NCBI RefSeq assembly: GCF_000227135.1
Contig: NC_018262.1
Location: 429,572-493,571 of the forward strand
Direction: 5' to 3'
Origin: Leishmania donovani
Taxonomy: Eukaryota > Euglenozoa > Kinetoplastea > Trypanosomatida > Trypanosomatidae
DNA: 64,000 nucleotides
The notes under the pieces are model-generated. The model saw nothing but the letters and a program-made list of their open reading frames with translations. It made no database searches and was not told the origin of the DNA. Made by a program: the position numbers and the translations under genes. Positions 10,618-23,496 of this stretch are shown here, piece by piece. The first letter of the stretch is position 1, and every line of letters begins with the position of its first letter.

Positions 10618-11916
10618 ATGCACACGCCACCCCTCTCAAATGGATCCCTGCACGAGCAGGCCCACGCGGCGACGAGCTCCGAGGACAGCCGACGCGATAG
10701 CCTCACACACGCCACCTGGATCGCCATTACGTCCCTCACAGGGCAGCAGAACTCGCAGTTTGGCGCCAACGAACGCTCGCCTGGCTGCGCTACCATCGCG
10801 TCGATCGGCTATCCGGAAATGGACTCCTCGCCGTCGTGGCAGTCGCTCTCGAATCAAGAGTCCTTTAAAGCCGCCCACGCTTCTCCCTCCGGCGCGGCGC
10901 CGAACAAAAGCGCCCTCAAGAGCAGCGACGGCAGCGCCAGCAACTCCAGTACGAACACACCAACGGCAGTGGCGGCACCGGCTGCCAGCTCCGCACCGAG
11001 CAGCAACGCGGCCTCGCACTACAAGACGAAGCGATGCCGGCACTTTGATCAGTCTGGATGGTGCCCGTACCAGCACCGGTGCGTATTTGCCCACGGTGAC
11101 CGCGAGTTTGCTCTTTACACGGCACAAAAGAATGGCGGCAACGGCGGCAACTCCGAGGACGGCGGTCCAACGACCTCGAAGCTCGTGCGAGAGCACATTG
11201 AGCGCAACGTGCAGCAGCTTGTGGAAGAATACGAGCTGGCTGTGGCGGAGGCGAGCGCCAAGGCTGCGGCGAGGAGCAACAGCGCCGGTGGCCCTTCCCA
11301 CGCCCACGGTCATCGAGGCCCACAGATGGGCAACGGCAGCAAGGGGCCAACGATGCCCGTTGCCCGAAAAGTGTCGCCCACTCAGCCCTCGCCCCTCTCG
11401 TCTGCCACAACACAGCACCACGCATCGAATGTACATATCCTCACCGCCACCTCTCTGGCGCCTCAAGCCGTGATGGCGATCAAGGGCGCGTCGAACTCGA
11501 TGGCGCAGTTCCAGGCTTTGCAGCCACAGAACTCTCAGCAGCACCAGACACATCAGCAGCAGTTTGCCCTCATTGGCCAGCAGCCCCTTCTCATCTCCAC
11601 AGTGAGTGGGGTCCCTGCCGGCTCCACCTTTGCCATGGTGCCGTCGAGCTCACCACTGGCGGTCACCCCGCAGTCTCTCCACACTCTCCCTTCGCATTAT
11701 CAGCAGCGGTCGATGCTGTTCGCGATGCCGGCTGGCGCGCCGGGTGTCCTCCAGCTACAGCAGCACCAGCAGCAACCGATCTACTTCATCGAGGCTCCCT
11801 CCTACAATAGCATGGCCGCGAACGGCGGCAACGCTGCGGTGCCCGCGTACCCCTCTGGCTACACAAGTGGCCCCGCTGGACTTTTCAACGATGTTTTGGC
11901 GGCTCGCTTCATGTGA
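10618..11916 (+). CDS. CCCH-type zinc-finger protein (ZC3H family)
   Basis: A 432-residue probable RNA-binding protein with one CCCH finger: C140, C149, C155 and H159, spacing C-x8-C-x5-C-x3-H, preceded by YKTKRC (135-140) as in the TTP class. The rest is low-complexity Ser/Ala/Asn/Thr-rich sequence before the finger and Gln/Pro/Ser/His-rich sequence after it. I see no HNPY (MKT1-binding) motif, unlike the second CCCH gene at 29079. The start is the first ATG in frame; the frame stays open about 28 codons upstream without ATG. It lies between two very long non-coding stretches. Its position next to CK1.2 would fit T. brucei ZC3H11, but the motif content favours the other CCCH gene for that role. 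Likely role: post-transcriptional regulation of bound mRNAs. Confidence 0.88.
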   Translation: MHTPPLSNGSLHEQAHAATSSEDSRRDSLTHATWIAITSLTGQQNSQFGANERSPGCATIASIGYPEMDSSPSWQSLSNQESFKAAHASPSGAAPNKSALKSSDGSASNSSTNTPTAVAAPAASSAPSSNAASHYKTKRCRHFDQSGWCPYQHRCVFAHGDREFALYTAQKNGGNGGNSEDGGPTTSKLVREHIERNVQQLVEEYELAVAEASAKAAARSNSAGGPSHAHGHRGPQMGNGSKGPTMPVARKVSPTQPSPLSSATTQHHASNVHILTATSLAPQAVMAIKGASNSMAQFQALQPQNSQQHQTHQQQFALIGQQPLLISTVSGVPAGSTFAMVPSSSPLAVTPQSLHTLPSHYQQRSMLFAMPAGAPGVLQLQQHQQQPIYFIEAPSYNSMAANGGNAAVPAYPSGYTSGPAGLFNDVLAARFM

Positions 11917-12564
11917 CTGCGCAAACCCTCTGCGTTCACGCGAGGAAAAAAAGCAAGACCACGAAGAGATATGCATCGAAGGGCACGGGGAAATTGGGAA
12001 TGTGGCAAGAGCGGGAGAAGGAATAGTAGATAGATGATCTTTCGCCCCTTCCCATCCTCTGCTCTCTCAAGCGTGCTGAGCTTTTTTCACATGAATTTTT
12101 ACTTTTTGTCTGTCTATTTCCTCATTTCTTTTTTTTTTCGTTCCGTCTTTGATTGCTCGGCACGCAGCCCTCACGTTTGCGTCCCCGTGTGTGCGCGTAT
12201 GCGGGTATTTCGGTGTGCTCCTTGTTGGGCATGCCTCCTTCTTCCTTATTCTATATTGTATTGCCCTACACCGTTTCTGTTCCTTGTGCGCTCGGGTGCT
12301 TTACTGTTCTCATGTTTATGCCTTTGTCGTTCTATTTTCTCTGTGCGTCTGTGTCTCACACGCCCCCCCCCTCTTTCCTCGCCTCTCTACGTACGAATTT
12401 GTCGCCCCTCTGTCCTCCCCTTCTTTCACACAATTCGCGCAACATCATCGCCATAAGCAATATAAAGTCCTCCATCTCCTCAGGGAGTAAAAAAAAAAGC
12501 AGCTGCAATGTTAACGAAAGAAGGCAGAGGCAACGTTTAAGAGGGCTGGCAGTGAAAGGTAGGC

Positions 12565-12584
12565 AACACACACACACACACACA
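12565..12584 (+). repeat. (CA)n microsatellite
   Basis: Short uninterrupted CA repeat. Confidence 0.85.
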
Positions 12585-12939
12585 TGCGCACAGCCATTGA
12601 TGTAGAGAGCACGTAATAACGAAGAAGATGCGAAGGAAGAATATGCATTTTTTTTTCTTACCGACGTCGCCATCGCAGCACCACAAAGAAGGCAGGAAAA
12701 GTATGCGTGCATCGAGAACCACACTTCAACTACCTCTGTTGCACCACGGCTACACTCTGGTTCTGTAGGACGACACCATCTGCCGCTGAATCGGGCCATG
12801 CGTCTAGCGGGTTCTTGTCCTTCCTCGTTCCTTCTTTTGGGTACGTGCTGCGTAATCGACGCCAGAAGGAGAGTCGCGTGAGCTGCACGCTTCGATCCTC
12901 GCGGCCTGCGTCCAGGGTCCTGCTCGAGGGCAGAAAGCG

Positions 12940-13190
12940 GTGGTGCCTGGCGTGCATGTAACAGGGTGTTGTCCAGGCGCATGCCGGATGGGCTCAAGGA
13001 AACAGTTGGCCAGCCGCAGGCCAGGGCCCACTGAGACCCCCTTGCACACTCTGCCCGTATGCCGTGCTTCGCCCTTTCAGTGGCTTCAAGCCGTGGCATC
13101 CCATAATCTGCTCCGGAGGCCCGTCACATTCGGGTCTGGAGGACTCGATGGTGCCAGTCTGGGGTGTTCTCGTCACGCCTCCGGCATCTG
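12940..13190 (+). mobile_element. Candidate degenerate SIDER within a GC-rich island (12700-13600)
   Basis: The island differs sharply from the CT/TG-rich DNA around it. Within it, TGGCCAGCCGCAG (about 13011) matches the SIDER-like copy at 46962-47275, and further along (about 13130-13175) a segment aligns loosely with the shared 3' end, CTGGGGTGTTCTCGTCA here against CTGAGGTGTTCCTCGTCA there. The order and strand of the two matches agree. The rest of the island to 13600 is unassigned; its open frames do not look coding. Confidence 0.4.
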
Positions 13191-16100
13191 TGCCGCATCA
13201 GCCTACCCGGTCGGATGTAGGGCGTATGCCGCATGCTTCGCGCACATGCACTTTGGGGTTGATCGGCGCGGATCTCCTCGCGCCGTTTCCGTGCATCGCT
13301 CGTACTCCGCTGACCTCTGGATGCTTTGCTTGGATGCGAAACACCATGCTGGCTGTGCATGGCAGCGCGTGCGCACAATGATCGCACTAGTGGATCTTGG
13401 GGCCTGCTACGGGGGCGGCGTTGCTGCCTCGGGGGGCGTGGCTGGACGGCCTGCGCGCATGTGCCGCGATGGTTAGGCCACTGCCATGAATCTGTGGCAG
13501 TAGGCGGGGGGGGGGGGGCATACCGCCTTCTCCGAAGCCCGCACGCCTCTGGCTGCAGTGAGTGTGTCGAGCGGAGGGAGAGGGCCCGCGGATAAGCACG
13601 TGGCTGCGCACGAAGAGGAAGGAAAACGACAGGAGGGAACAAAAGACGCAACACGGAAGATGAACGTTTTGCTTGGGCAATCTCGCTCTCCTCAGTTCTC
13701 TGAAGCCGTTTTTTTTTTCTTTGGCTGGCTCTTTGTATCCACGTAGTTTCCGCTAGTGCTCTTGTTTCCTATGTTGTCCCTATTTATCTTTCTCGTCTCT
13801 TACCACCTTCTTCATCACACCCCCACACCCGCTTTTCACAATCGCTGTCTACACGAAAGAAAAAAAAAACTATATTGTCCCTTTTTCTTCTTCCGTTGTA
13901 CAGGTCTGTATATGAATCCGTTTACCTGTGTGCGCGCACGTCTTCCTTCGTTTTTTTTTTACACGCGTGAGGATTTAGTGGTGAGTGTTTGGCTCCATGT
14001 GCTATCTTCTTCCCCACCCACTCACTTCCCTATCCCCACTCCCCTCCCTCTCCCTTGTTCTTGTTCACAGACCCTATACGACTCCGTGTTCTTCTCGTTC
14101 TTGGCGCTCCTTCTTTCTCTCTCCGCACGGTCGTTGTTTCGTTTTTTGTGTCTTCTCCCTCCTTGGTTTTTTTACACTCGTGTGGGTGTCGATATTAGCA
14201 CCCTCGTTTGGTTTTGAACTTTTCTTTGGTGTGGGTGTGTGTCTTCCTGATGGTTGTCGTTGTTCTGCATGTGACGCATTTCTTTTTTGATTATCGGCTT
14301 GTATTCGGTCTCTATAACGCTGAGTCCACTTTTTCTTTATGGTGACTTTGGTTGTGCAGAAGCGTGTCCTGTCCTCTGCTTCCTCTCGGCCTCACTTACT
14401 TGTTTACTCCTTCGCCTATCTACCTACACATCTACATACCCCCTCCCCCTTCTCCCTCTCCTTATTCTTTCCTCTCCGCCTCCTTTATTCACTATCAACC
14501 CAACGCACCGTGTCTTCAGCTGTGTCTCTCTCTCTCTCCATCTCGCCTCTTCTATTTCCACGCCTTCTTTCTGATCTTCTCCCTCGTGTGTGCATGTGTT
14601 TGTGCGTGTGTTCTCCTCGCCTTACTCTTGTCCTCACCCCTTCCGCTCTTTTTCATTTCAGACGTGCCTCACAGACAAACGCAAGTGTGGGTCGTCGTGC
14701 ACGCTTAGATTGGGCAGAAGGTGAAGGAGGGCAGAGGGAGGCCTTCCTCCTCTGGCTCCCTTTCGCCGGGGTTGCTGTGTGTTTGTGTCTTTTTGGTGTA
14801 TGCTGTCCATTCCCCTGCTCATGTACGTCACGTTGTTTCTCCCGAGTTTTCTGCGAAGCGTGTGTGTATGCCTTTTGGGACTCTAATCTCGTGTTTCCCC
14901 TCTTGCTCCCTGACTCACTGTGCTTCCGCCAGGCAAGCGCAGCCGTTGTTTCTTCCTCCCTCACCCCAGATACACTAAGTTTCTCTATTTCCGTTGACAG
15001 TCACCATGGACGCACGTGCGCCTTTTACTTTCCCCACCTCCCTGTTGCGCTGGCTGCTGCGTTGCCCACCCCCTCCCCATCAGATTATTTTTGTTTGCTG
15101 GCGTTCTCGTTCTTGCGAGATATTTGCGCCTTGTGCACCAAACGGAGCCACGTACACGCTACATGTTGTTGTGCGTGGATGTGCGCAAGCGTTGGCGTGC
15201 ATGTTTGATTGTGCGAAAGTGGGTTGCCGACGAGTCGGCCCTTCCGTACATGTCCCTCTGCCCTCCTCATCTCCACTCATCAACCAGATTCAAACCGCTG
15301 TTGTTTGTTCGACCCTTCGACGCTACTTTCTCTCTTTTATGTGTGTTTTATTTGTGTGTGTGTGTGTGTGCTCGTCTTGTCTTTCTTTTCCCGATTAAGA
15401 AAAATGTCGTGCTCTCTCCCTCTCGTTGTTACCTTCTCAGCCGTGTCGCGCTGAATGCTGAGCACCTTTTTTGTTGTTGCTATTGTCCTCTGATTGTTTC
15501 TTGCTTCTTCGCTCTCTGGCTCTCCCAAAACCCATACAGACACAGAGGCCCACACACATGCACACGCACATGTATCTGCCTACCGTTCTAGGAACAAGGT
15601 AAAGACCTCTCTCGCCCTTCCCCTTCGCGCGGGTACGTATGTGCGTGTATGTGTGCATAGATGGGGGAAGTTATTCGATTCTGTCGCTGTTGCTTTCTTT
15701 TTTTTTTCGCTTCCTGTTCCCGATGGGGCTTCTCCTCGCTTCTCTCTTCCACTATTTTTTTTTGGCGCGCATTCCCATCTCTTTTTTGAGGATGTAGGCG
15801 TATCCCAGTCAACCCCTCCCCCTTCATTTGGCACCTTTATACACACGTGGATGCGGCATGCATGGCCCACCTTACTCGTGAGGAGCAGCGGGGCACGCAG
15901 GCAACTGGTCGCACTGGAGCGCAGTAGGGTAAGGCCTCCCTACAAGCTCACGCCCACCGTTTTTCTACTCCCCACACCCCGCACGCTCTGCCCTGATGCC
16001 TTTTCTCTCCTAGTCATTTTCAGTGCTACCGGAATCCTCGAAGAGAAGTAAAGCAAGAAGGCGAAGAGAAAATCACCGAAAGCACGCCGCCACCCGCTCG

Positions 16101-17039
16101 GTACTAGTGGGCATCTGTTCTTCATATCCATCTTACTTTTCTGGTGATTTCGTTTTTACTCTCTGGTCCGGTAGGTACGTGCGCGTGCACATCTCTCGTG
16201 GGAGGACTGCACAACGTGTTTTATTTCGTTTCTAGCGCTCACGTACGCACAAGGGCGCACACATGCACGGCACTCACGACGAGCCGGATACACGGCAAAG
16301 ACAAAAATGCCAATAAGAGATACGCATAGCACTCGTAAGTAGATACGTGTCTGCTTTCCTCTTTCTGTATTTATATGTGTTCTTTTCTTTTGAGCGCACC
16401 TGTGTATCGCTGTGTCCTTTTTCTCTCTCCCCTCCCCTCCTTCCCCCCCCCACACACACACAAAAACATCGCGGCTGCGCGTGTGTTGAAAGCAACAACA
16501 GGGAGCAGGAAAGTAGAGCGTCGAGGGTGAAGAAATTACCTGTATGGTTCTTTTATTTGTTTCTCCGTTTGTGTGTGTGTGTGCGTGCGTGCGTGCCTGT
16601 GTCTGTGTTTTGCTTCATGTTGGTTTGTCTTTGTTCGCGTGTTTGCTGTCTTCTATGGTTCTTCCGGCGCTTCCTTCCTCTCTCTTCGTCCTCCACCCAC
16701 CCACCCACACCCATCATCATCCCTCCTTTTCTTTGTTCCCTTGTTTGCCTCTTCTCGTATACATGGTTTCCCTTTCCTTTTTTGGTTTCGTGTACCTCGA
16801 CTCTCTGGATATCTATATATATGTGTTTGTCTCTACCTATCTGTGTATGTCCTGTCTGAGTGGGTCCCCCCTTCCCCTCCTCTTCCATTACCATCTCTCT
16901 CCCCATATTGTTTCTCAGCTTTTCCAACCTCTGTATCTCTCTCTTATTTTTTTTTATTCTTTGACTCCTCCCTCGGATTCCGTTCATAGCCACCACATGG
17001 CTGCATCTCTCGCGCCTTGTTTAGCTCGGTTGCTTTTTA

Positions 17040-17053
17040 ATATATATATATAT
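17040..17053 (+). repeat. (TA)n tract
   Basis: 14-nt TA repeat preceded by TTTTTAA and followed by TG repeats. A shorter relative lies at 16813-16822. Confidence 0.85.
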
Positions 17054-20000
17054 GTGTGTATGTGTTTTCTCTCTCTCGTTCTGTTGCTCTCCGTTGGTGT
17101 TTTCTTCTTTCGCCTTCTCTCCATCTTCCGGGTCGACTTCCCTTTTTTTTCCTTTCGGCTGCTGTGGCACGTGTTTGCGTGTATGTCTGGATTTGTGTGC
17201 GTGCGCGTCTGCATCTTCCAACCCTATCTCTCTACCCTACCCTCTCCCTCCAACCTTGTAGGGTCTCCTTCCTCTTGTCGTCTCCGGTTTGCTGCACTGC
17301 GTCTCTCCACAGCTTTCGGTGTGCGCTACTGGTTATTTCCTGGGCATCCGCATCCCTTGCTTTACTCGGACATGTAAGTGTCAAGGAATGCACGTACCCT
17401 TACTTCCAATGGTGCCATCCTATTCCCTTCGACGACGCCGCATCTCTCTCCACGCACACACTCATGAGCACCTACCATGGCAGCGGGCCAAAAACAATAA
17501 AGGAAACAGATCCTTTTGTTTTCACTGTCACCTAACAATCCCGTTCACCCACGCGCTGTGGTCGACTCCCTCCTCCTGCCATCCCTCGTTTAGGTTGGCT
17601 GAGGGCGGACGAGGCTGTGCGTCTCTGTCCGTTCTCTCTCTTTTTTTCGCTTCTGTGGCTTTCCCTTCCGTTCTCTTTTTTGCTCCTCCACCCTGCGCTC
17701 GACGTTCCCCTCTTTTTTTTTCATTTTCCCCTTTTTTTCTCTGTGTGTGTGAGCTTTTGATCTCGCTGTGTGATGTGTACGTCGTATCTACCAGACTTTC
17801 GCAACCTCCACCCCCTCCCCTTCCCCCTCCGTCTCTTTTCTTTTTGTTAAGTAGCACGGATGGCGTAACGAGGGTTTGTCTCCTTTTTACGTCCATCGCC
17901 CCTCCCTCTATGCGTCACTGCTTTCGCGCATGCCTTTTTTGTGTGTGTCCAGGTTTGTGTCGCTGCGTGTGTCCACTGATGTTTTCCTTCTCCCGCAGCT
18001 CTCACGAAAAAAAAAGAAGGTAGAACAAAACGCAAATACGCACGAAAAGGAACGTCTTCTCTCCTCGTTTCCCAATTAAGCGTTCACATAAGCTCCCCTG
18101 TCGGCGCCTCGCCCCCCCCGCCCTTCTCCGCCTCCGTTTTGTCGCGTGCGTGGTCGCAGTTTGCTAGCCTTACGATGTTTTCTTCCTCTTGTTGCTGATC
18201 TCTTGGAGCACCGATGGCTGTCGCGGCTAACGCTCCCCTTTCCTGAGTGCACAAGCACAGAGAAACACATACGGTGACGCGGACATGCACTCGAGCATCC
18301 ATACGTACCTCGATTTTGTCTTTGTCTGGGTCTTTTTCTCTTTACTTTTTTCTTCTTTGTGTCTCTATGTGCCTATGTATGCGTGCGCGTGGATGAAGAA
18401 TGTGACTTGCCTTTCCTCCATCCCTCCCTCATAACACACTAGGTAGCTGTTCCTGTCTTCACTCTGAGACACGCTCAGACAGACAAGCATACATAAGCTC
18501 CAGTCTTTCCTTTTTTTTTCGACGCTTGCTAGTCCTGCGTCTGCGTCCCTTTCGACCGTGGGAGGGACGCAGTGCAGCGGGCAGGAGTACGTGCGTGTGA
18601 GCGTGTACTTCTTTCTCCTTTCTCTTCTTGCTCTATTTTTTGTTTTTTTTTTCGTTTTCGTTCATTTCTGTTCGACTTTGCTTGCTTTTTTTTTGCTGTT
18701 GTTGCTTTTTGTGGTTGATTTTGCCTTTGTTTACCTTTTTTTGTTTTCGTGTTCGGTTTTTTCCCGATTCTCTCATGCGGCGGTTCTAGCCTCCTTTTAT
18801 GGATCTGGCCCTTTCTGTGTGTGTGTGTGTTCTTGCTTGGTTGCTTGCAGGGTATCTTATCTGACCCTCTGGACCGCCCGGTGTGTGCACGTATGCATGC
18901 TTCCAGTGTTCAAACGCAAAAACTTCACGTGCAGACATACACACATAATGCAGAAGCCGTCGTCTGGATTGTACTGTTGCGAGTCGTTCTCAGCGCATCT
19001 GGGTGTGTCGTCTTTTTTGTTGTTGTTGTCTCTTTGTTAGCAGCCTTCTCTAGTACGTGTGTGTGTGTGTGTTTGAACTCGATCCTCCATGTGAGATGCT
19101 CCCCTTTAATGTATCCTGCTGTGCGTGACTGGGTGCATGTGCATTTGCTTGTCTGCGAGTGTGCATGTCCTTGGTTGTGGTGACGAGGCATCTATTTTTT
19201 TTTCCGCCTCTTTCACCTTCTTTGCCTCTCGTGTTTCTCGCCTCAACATAGCTGTTCCGCTCTGCGCGTTAACTCAATGTCTTTCTGACTCCGTCCTCTT
19301 CTCTTTTTGTTCTCCTCTGTATGTTTGATCTTACGTCTCTACCCCATCACCGCTACCTTTTTTTTTCTCTCTCTCTCTCGCTCCACAGCCATGGCGGGTG
19401 TGCAGGTCTTTGCGAACGTGTCTTCCCTGACTAAAAAAAAAATTTCCGTCACCCTCCCTCTTCTGTCTTCACCCCTGCGGCACTTTGCTGTTGTCTACGA
19501 CGTTGTGCTCCCGAGATAAGCAAGCTCGCTTTCTCTCGCTCCCTGTTCAGACTCCGTTTTCCTCCTCCTCTTTTCGCTCACCAACCCCCGCGCACCCCGT
19601 CTTCCCCTTGCAAGTGTTGAGGGCGTGTGTGTGAGTGTGGGTGTGTCTTGACAGCTTGCGTACTACCGTCTCCTATTTTACTGTCTTGTGTCTGTACGCA
19701 TGTTGTCAGCGCGGGTATTTTGTCTGTTTGTCAGAGGAGAGAAGACCCTTTAGATACTGTCAGGCTTCTCCCCCCCCTTCCCCACCCCTCTTTTCCTGTG
19801 CCACACGAGTTATGTGGTGGGGAGATGTGTCGCATGCAAAATACATAGAGCGTGTGCCTGTGTAAGCGTACGGTTACATTATTTTTTCCCTCTTTGAGAG
19901 GAGGAGGGTGGTAGCGCTAAGTAGTATGTATGTGTACATGTGCCTGCGTCTTTTGCCCTCCAACCACCACCGCCACTTTCTTTTTCTTCGTGTGTGCGCG

Positions 20001-21561
20001 CTTTTTTGGGGGGCAACGGAAAGAGGCTTAGAAGTACAGCAACGCCGTCTGCGGGAGGGGGAGCGGCTTTCGAGGCCGGCTAGCTGATCTCCGTCTTGCT
20101 TGTCTCTTTTTCTTGCTTATATTACCATCCATTCGCCCTACCCCCAACCCCGTCGCTTCTCCTTCCCACGCCGCGCACGGTTGATACTCCTTTGTTTCCT
20201 TTCTTTGTGTGTGTGCGCGCGCGCATGTGTTATCACTGCCTTTACTTTGTTTTGCTTGCTCCTTGTTGGTCCCTCTTGTGTGGCCACGTCTTGATTAGTT
20301 CTGTGTTTTCCGGCTCTCTTCTACTTTACCGCGCCCCTCCCTTGCGGTTCGTTTCTCTTACATACGTGTGGGATGGCCCATACGCTGGGGCTTACTTTCT
20401 TTCCCCTCTTCCCTCTTTGGTTTGGTGTCGCCTCTCTTCTTTGTCTCCCTGTGGGTCTTTTCTTTCGTGTTGTTGTTGCTGAGACCTTTTCTTTTTGAAA
20501 TCGAAACGTTATCGCTCCCCTCTAGACGCTATCAAGACACAAGGACGACGACTTCTATTACCGCTCTCACCGCCACTATCACCGCACTGCACGCAGAACG
20601 CATGCAGGATCGCTAAGCAAGTAATGGATGAAAAAAAAAAGGAAAGCAGGCAAGTATGGTGTGTGCGTGTGTGGCAGTCTAAGGAAGTGTATGTGTGCCA
20701 CCACCAACAATTTCAGAATAAAACTCTTCATGTGTGTTTGTCTTCTTTTTCCGCATTACTGTTGCTGGTGTGTTTTGTTCGCCCTCGTGTTTTGTTGCTT
20801 TCCATCGTATTGTACAAGCACGTTCCGTATTCTCTACCACCACCACCACCTCAGTCAGTCACCGATGTATTCGCAAGTGTCTTCCTCACTCCCTCTCGCC
20901 GTCTAGGGCCCATCTATTCGCCGATGTGTGTTCCTTTTTTTTCCTCTCTGCTGCGAGCTCTGCGATGCTGCTCGTTTCGGCTTTTGGGGGGTTGTCACGT
21001 TGACTGTCACAGCTGTCTCTTCTCCTTGCCTTTTAACTCCCCTCTACGCTCCCTTCGGGCCCGGTATGCATGCTGCCTCTCTCTCTATCTCGTTGCCGTG
21101 TATGGTGTCTGCCTACACGTTTATGGGAGTGCGTATCCGTCGATAGCGGAAGCGTCGATCAAGCTCATGCACCAGTATGCACCAACACACACAGACGGAG
21201 ATACACAACTCGCACACATGTGCGCGAAACGAATACCTTCGCGAGGCGCATGTATGGGCCTAGGCGCACAGCCAGGTGAAGTGGGGCCGCAAATAAAAAG
21301 AAGCTCGAAAGAAAACGGAGAATCAAGACAGAAAGAACAAGGGCGAGGCAGTGTCTCACCATACTGTGAAACGCTGGCGCTACGCAGGCGCGCGTACACG
21401 AAGCTGATAGGGCATTGTTTTTTTTTTTTTCGTTTTGCTTTTTATCTATATACGCAGAGGATGCAGGGGTGTCTTGGACAGGGAATGCGGACGACCAACT
21501 CTCGCCCTCTCTCCACCTTGCATTTTTCTCTTCCCCGACGCTAACGAGTCAGTGCGTACCT

Positions 21562-22222
21562 GTCCCTGCGGAATGATTATCCTTGTGCATGCGTGCGCGT
21601 GTGTGCCTTCGATCGACTATTTTTTTTTGTATGCATCCTTTGAACGCTATCCTCGAGACGTAACGGTGCGACGAGATCGGGGGCTGATCGGGCATTGCTT
21701 GCTCAACCAAAGCGAGATGCGCATTCTCCACTCCAGTGTTCCTTCTAGTTTTCATTCGCTTGGATAAAGGGCCGCAGTGGCCGCCTGGTCTCTTCTTGTG
21801 ATGCCCACTGTCCGTGTCCTCAGAGGGAGGCCCGCATTCTATNNNNNNNNNNNNNNNNNNNNNNNNNNNNNNNNNNNNNNNNNNNNNNNNNNNNNNNNNN
21901 NNNNNNNNNNNNNNNNNNNNNNNNNNNNNNNNNNNNNNNNNGTCCCTGCGGAATGATTATCCTTGTGCATGCGTGCGCGTGTGTGCCTTCGATCGACTAT
22001 TTTTTTTTGTATGCATCCTTTGAACGCTATCCTCGAGACGTAACGGTGCGACGAGATCGGGGGCTGATCGGGCATTGCTTGCTCAACCAAAGCGAGATGC
22101 GCATTCTCCACTCCAGTGTTCCTTCTAGTTTTCATTCGCTTGGATAAAGGGCCGCAGTGGCCGCCTGGTCTCTTCTTGTGATGCCCACTGTCCGTGTCCT
22201 CAGAGGGAGGCCCGCATTCTAT
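21562..22222 (+). repeat. 281-bp direct duplication across a 99-N gap (probable assembly artefact)
   Basis: Bases 21562-21842 reappear at 21942-22222 with the N run 21843-21941 exactly between the two copies. The first copy stops at the gap and the second starts at it, which is what two unmerged overlapping contig ends look like. Confidence 0.85.
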
Positions 22223-22241
22223 TTGGCAAGCCCTGCATACT

Positions 22242-23496
22242 CCGCACCCTCGTCCGTGCACACAAGCACAACACGTACGCACCTCGATGCTCCGGTGTGT
22301 GAAAGACGCACTCTATTCCTGCCAGTGTATGAGTTTGGTGTAGGCGGCACGATCGCGCACACCGCACCAGCAGTCGGGATCGTTCGAGGCGAACAGACGG
22401 ACTCTTGCTAGTGGGTCCTCGGTATTCGTTGTCTCCCTTCCTCCATCCCTCTCACTCCTGCCCCCACGCTTTCTCCCTCACGCGGACGAAGGAAAGCGAA
22501 GCACTCCTTTGCATGTAAATCGGGGGGCCGGAAGGAAAAAAAAAACGGACCCACAAAATGGCAGCACCAAAAGTGTCAAATTGAGCGCGCGCGATAGAGT
22601 GATAGATAAGGGTAGGGTGGGGGAAGGAAAAGAATGGTTCTCTACCGCCTTGCGTCCCGTTCTCGAATCTCGTCGCTCCCTTTTTCTCTCGTCGATGCCA
22701 TAGCCGTCGTGCACCTTCGTCTCTTGTTTTTTTTTGCTGGTTGGCTTTGTTTCTTTTCGCTTCCCGCACCCTCGTCCGTGCACACAAGCACAACACGTAC
22801 GCACCTCGATGCTCCGGTGTGTGAAAGACGCACTCTATTCCTGCCAGTGTATGAGTTTGGTGTAGGCGGCACGATCGCGCACACCGCACCAGCAGTCGGG
22901 ATCGTTCGAGGCGAACAGACGGACTCTTGCTAGTGGGTCCTCGGTATTCGTTGTCTCCCTTCCTCCATCCCTCTCACTCCTGCCCCCACGCTTTCTCCCT
23001 CACGCGGACGAAGGAAAGCGAAGCACNNNNNNNNNNNNNNNNNNNNNNNNNNNNNNNNNNNNNNNNNNNNNNNNNNNNNNNNNNNNNNNNNNNNNNNNNN
23101 NNNNNNNNNNNNNNNNNNNNNNNNNCAGACGGACTCTTGCTAGTGGGTCCTCGGTATTCGTTGTCTCCCTTCCTCCATCCCTCTCACTCCTGCCCCCACG
23201 CTTTCTCCCTCACGCGGACGAAGGAAAGCGAAGCACTCCTTTGCATGTAAATCGGGGGGCCGGAAGGAAAAAAAAAACGGACCCACAAAATGGCAGCACC
23301 AAAAGTGTCAAATTGAGCGCGCGCGATAGAGTGATAGATAAGGGTAGGGTGGGGGAAGGAAAAGAATGGTTCTCTACCGCCTTGCGTCCCGTTCTCGAAT
23401 CTCGTCGCTCCCTTTTTCTCTCGTCGATGCCATAGCCGTCGTGCACCTTCGTCTCTTGTTTTTTTTTGCTGGTTGGCTTTGTTTCTTTTCGCTTCC
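22242..23496 (+). repeat. 522-bp tandem duplication, interrupted by a 99-N gap
   Basis: The unit at 22242-22763 starts again at 22764 within continuous sequence, so at least one tandem copy is real in the assembly. The second copy runs to 23026. After the N run 23027-23125 the sequence resumes at 23126 inside the unit and ends at 23496. Bases 22916-23026 equal 23126-23236, so 111 bp are counted twice around the gap. Merging them gives two near-complete copies; more could be collapsed. The unit contains no convincing gene. Confidence 0.75.

Noticed and set aside
10436..11473. 345-codon frame overlapping the CCCH gene in another phase
   Set aside because: Arg/Pro/Ser-rich shadow frame. The +1 frame carries the zinc finger and is the real gene.
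12940..13476. 178-codon frame in the GC-rich island
   Set aside because: No recognisable domain. Frames on both strands are open because of GC content, and part of the island resembles a decayed SIDER.
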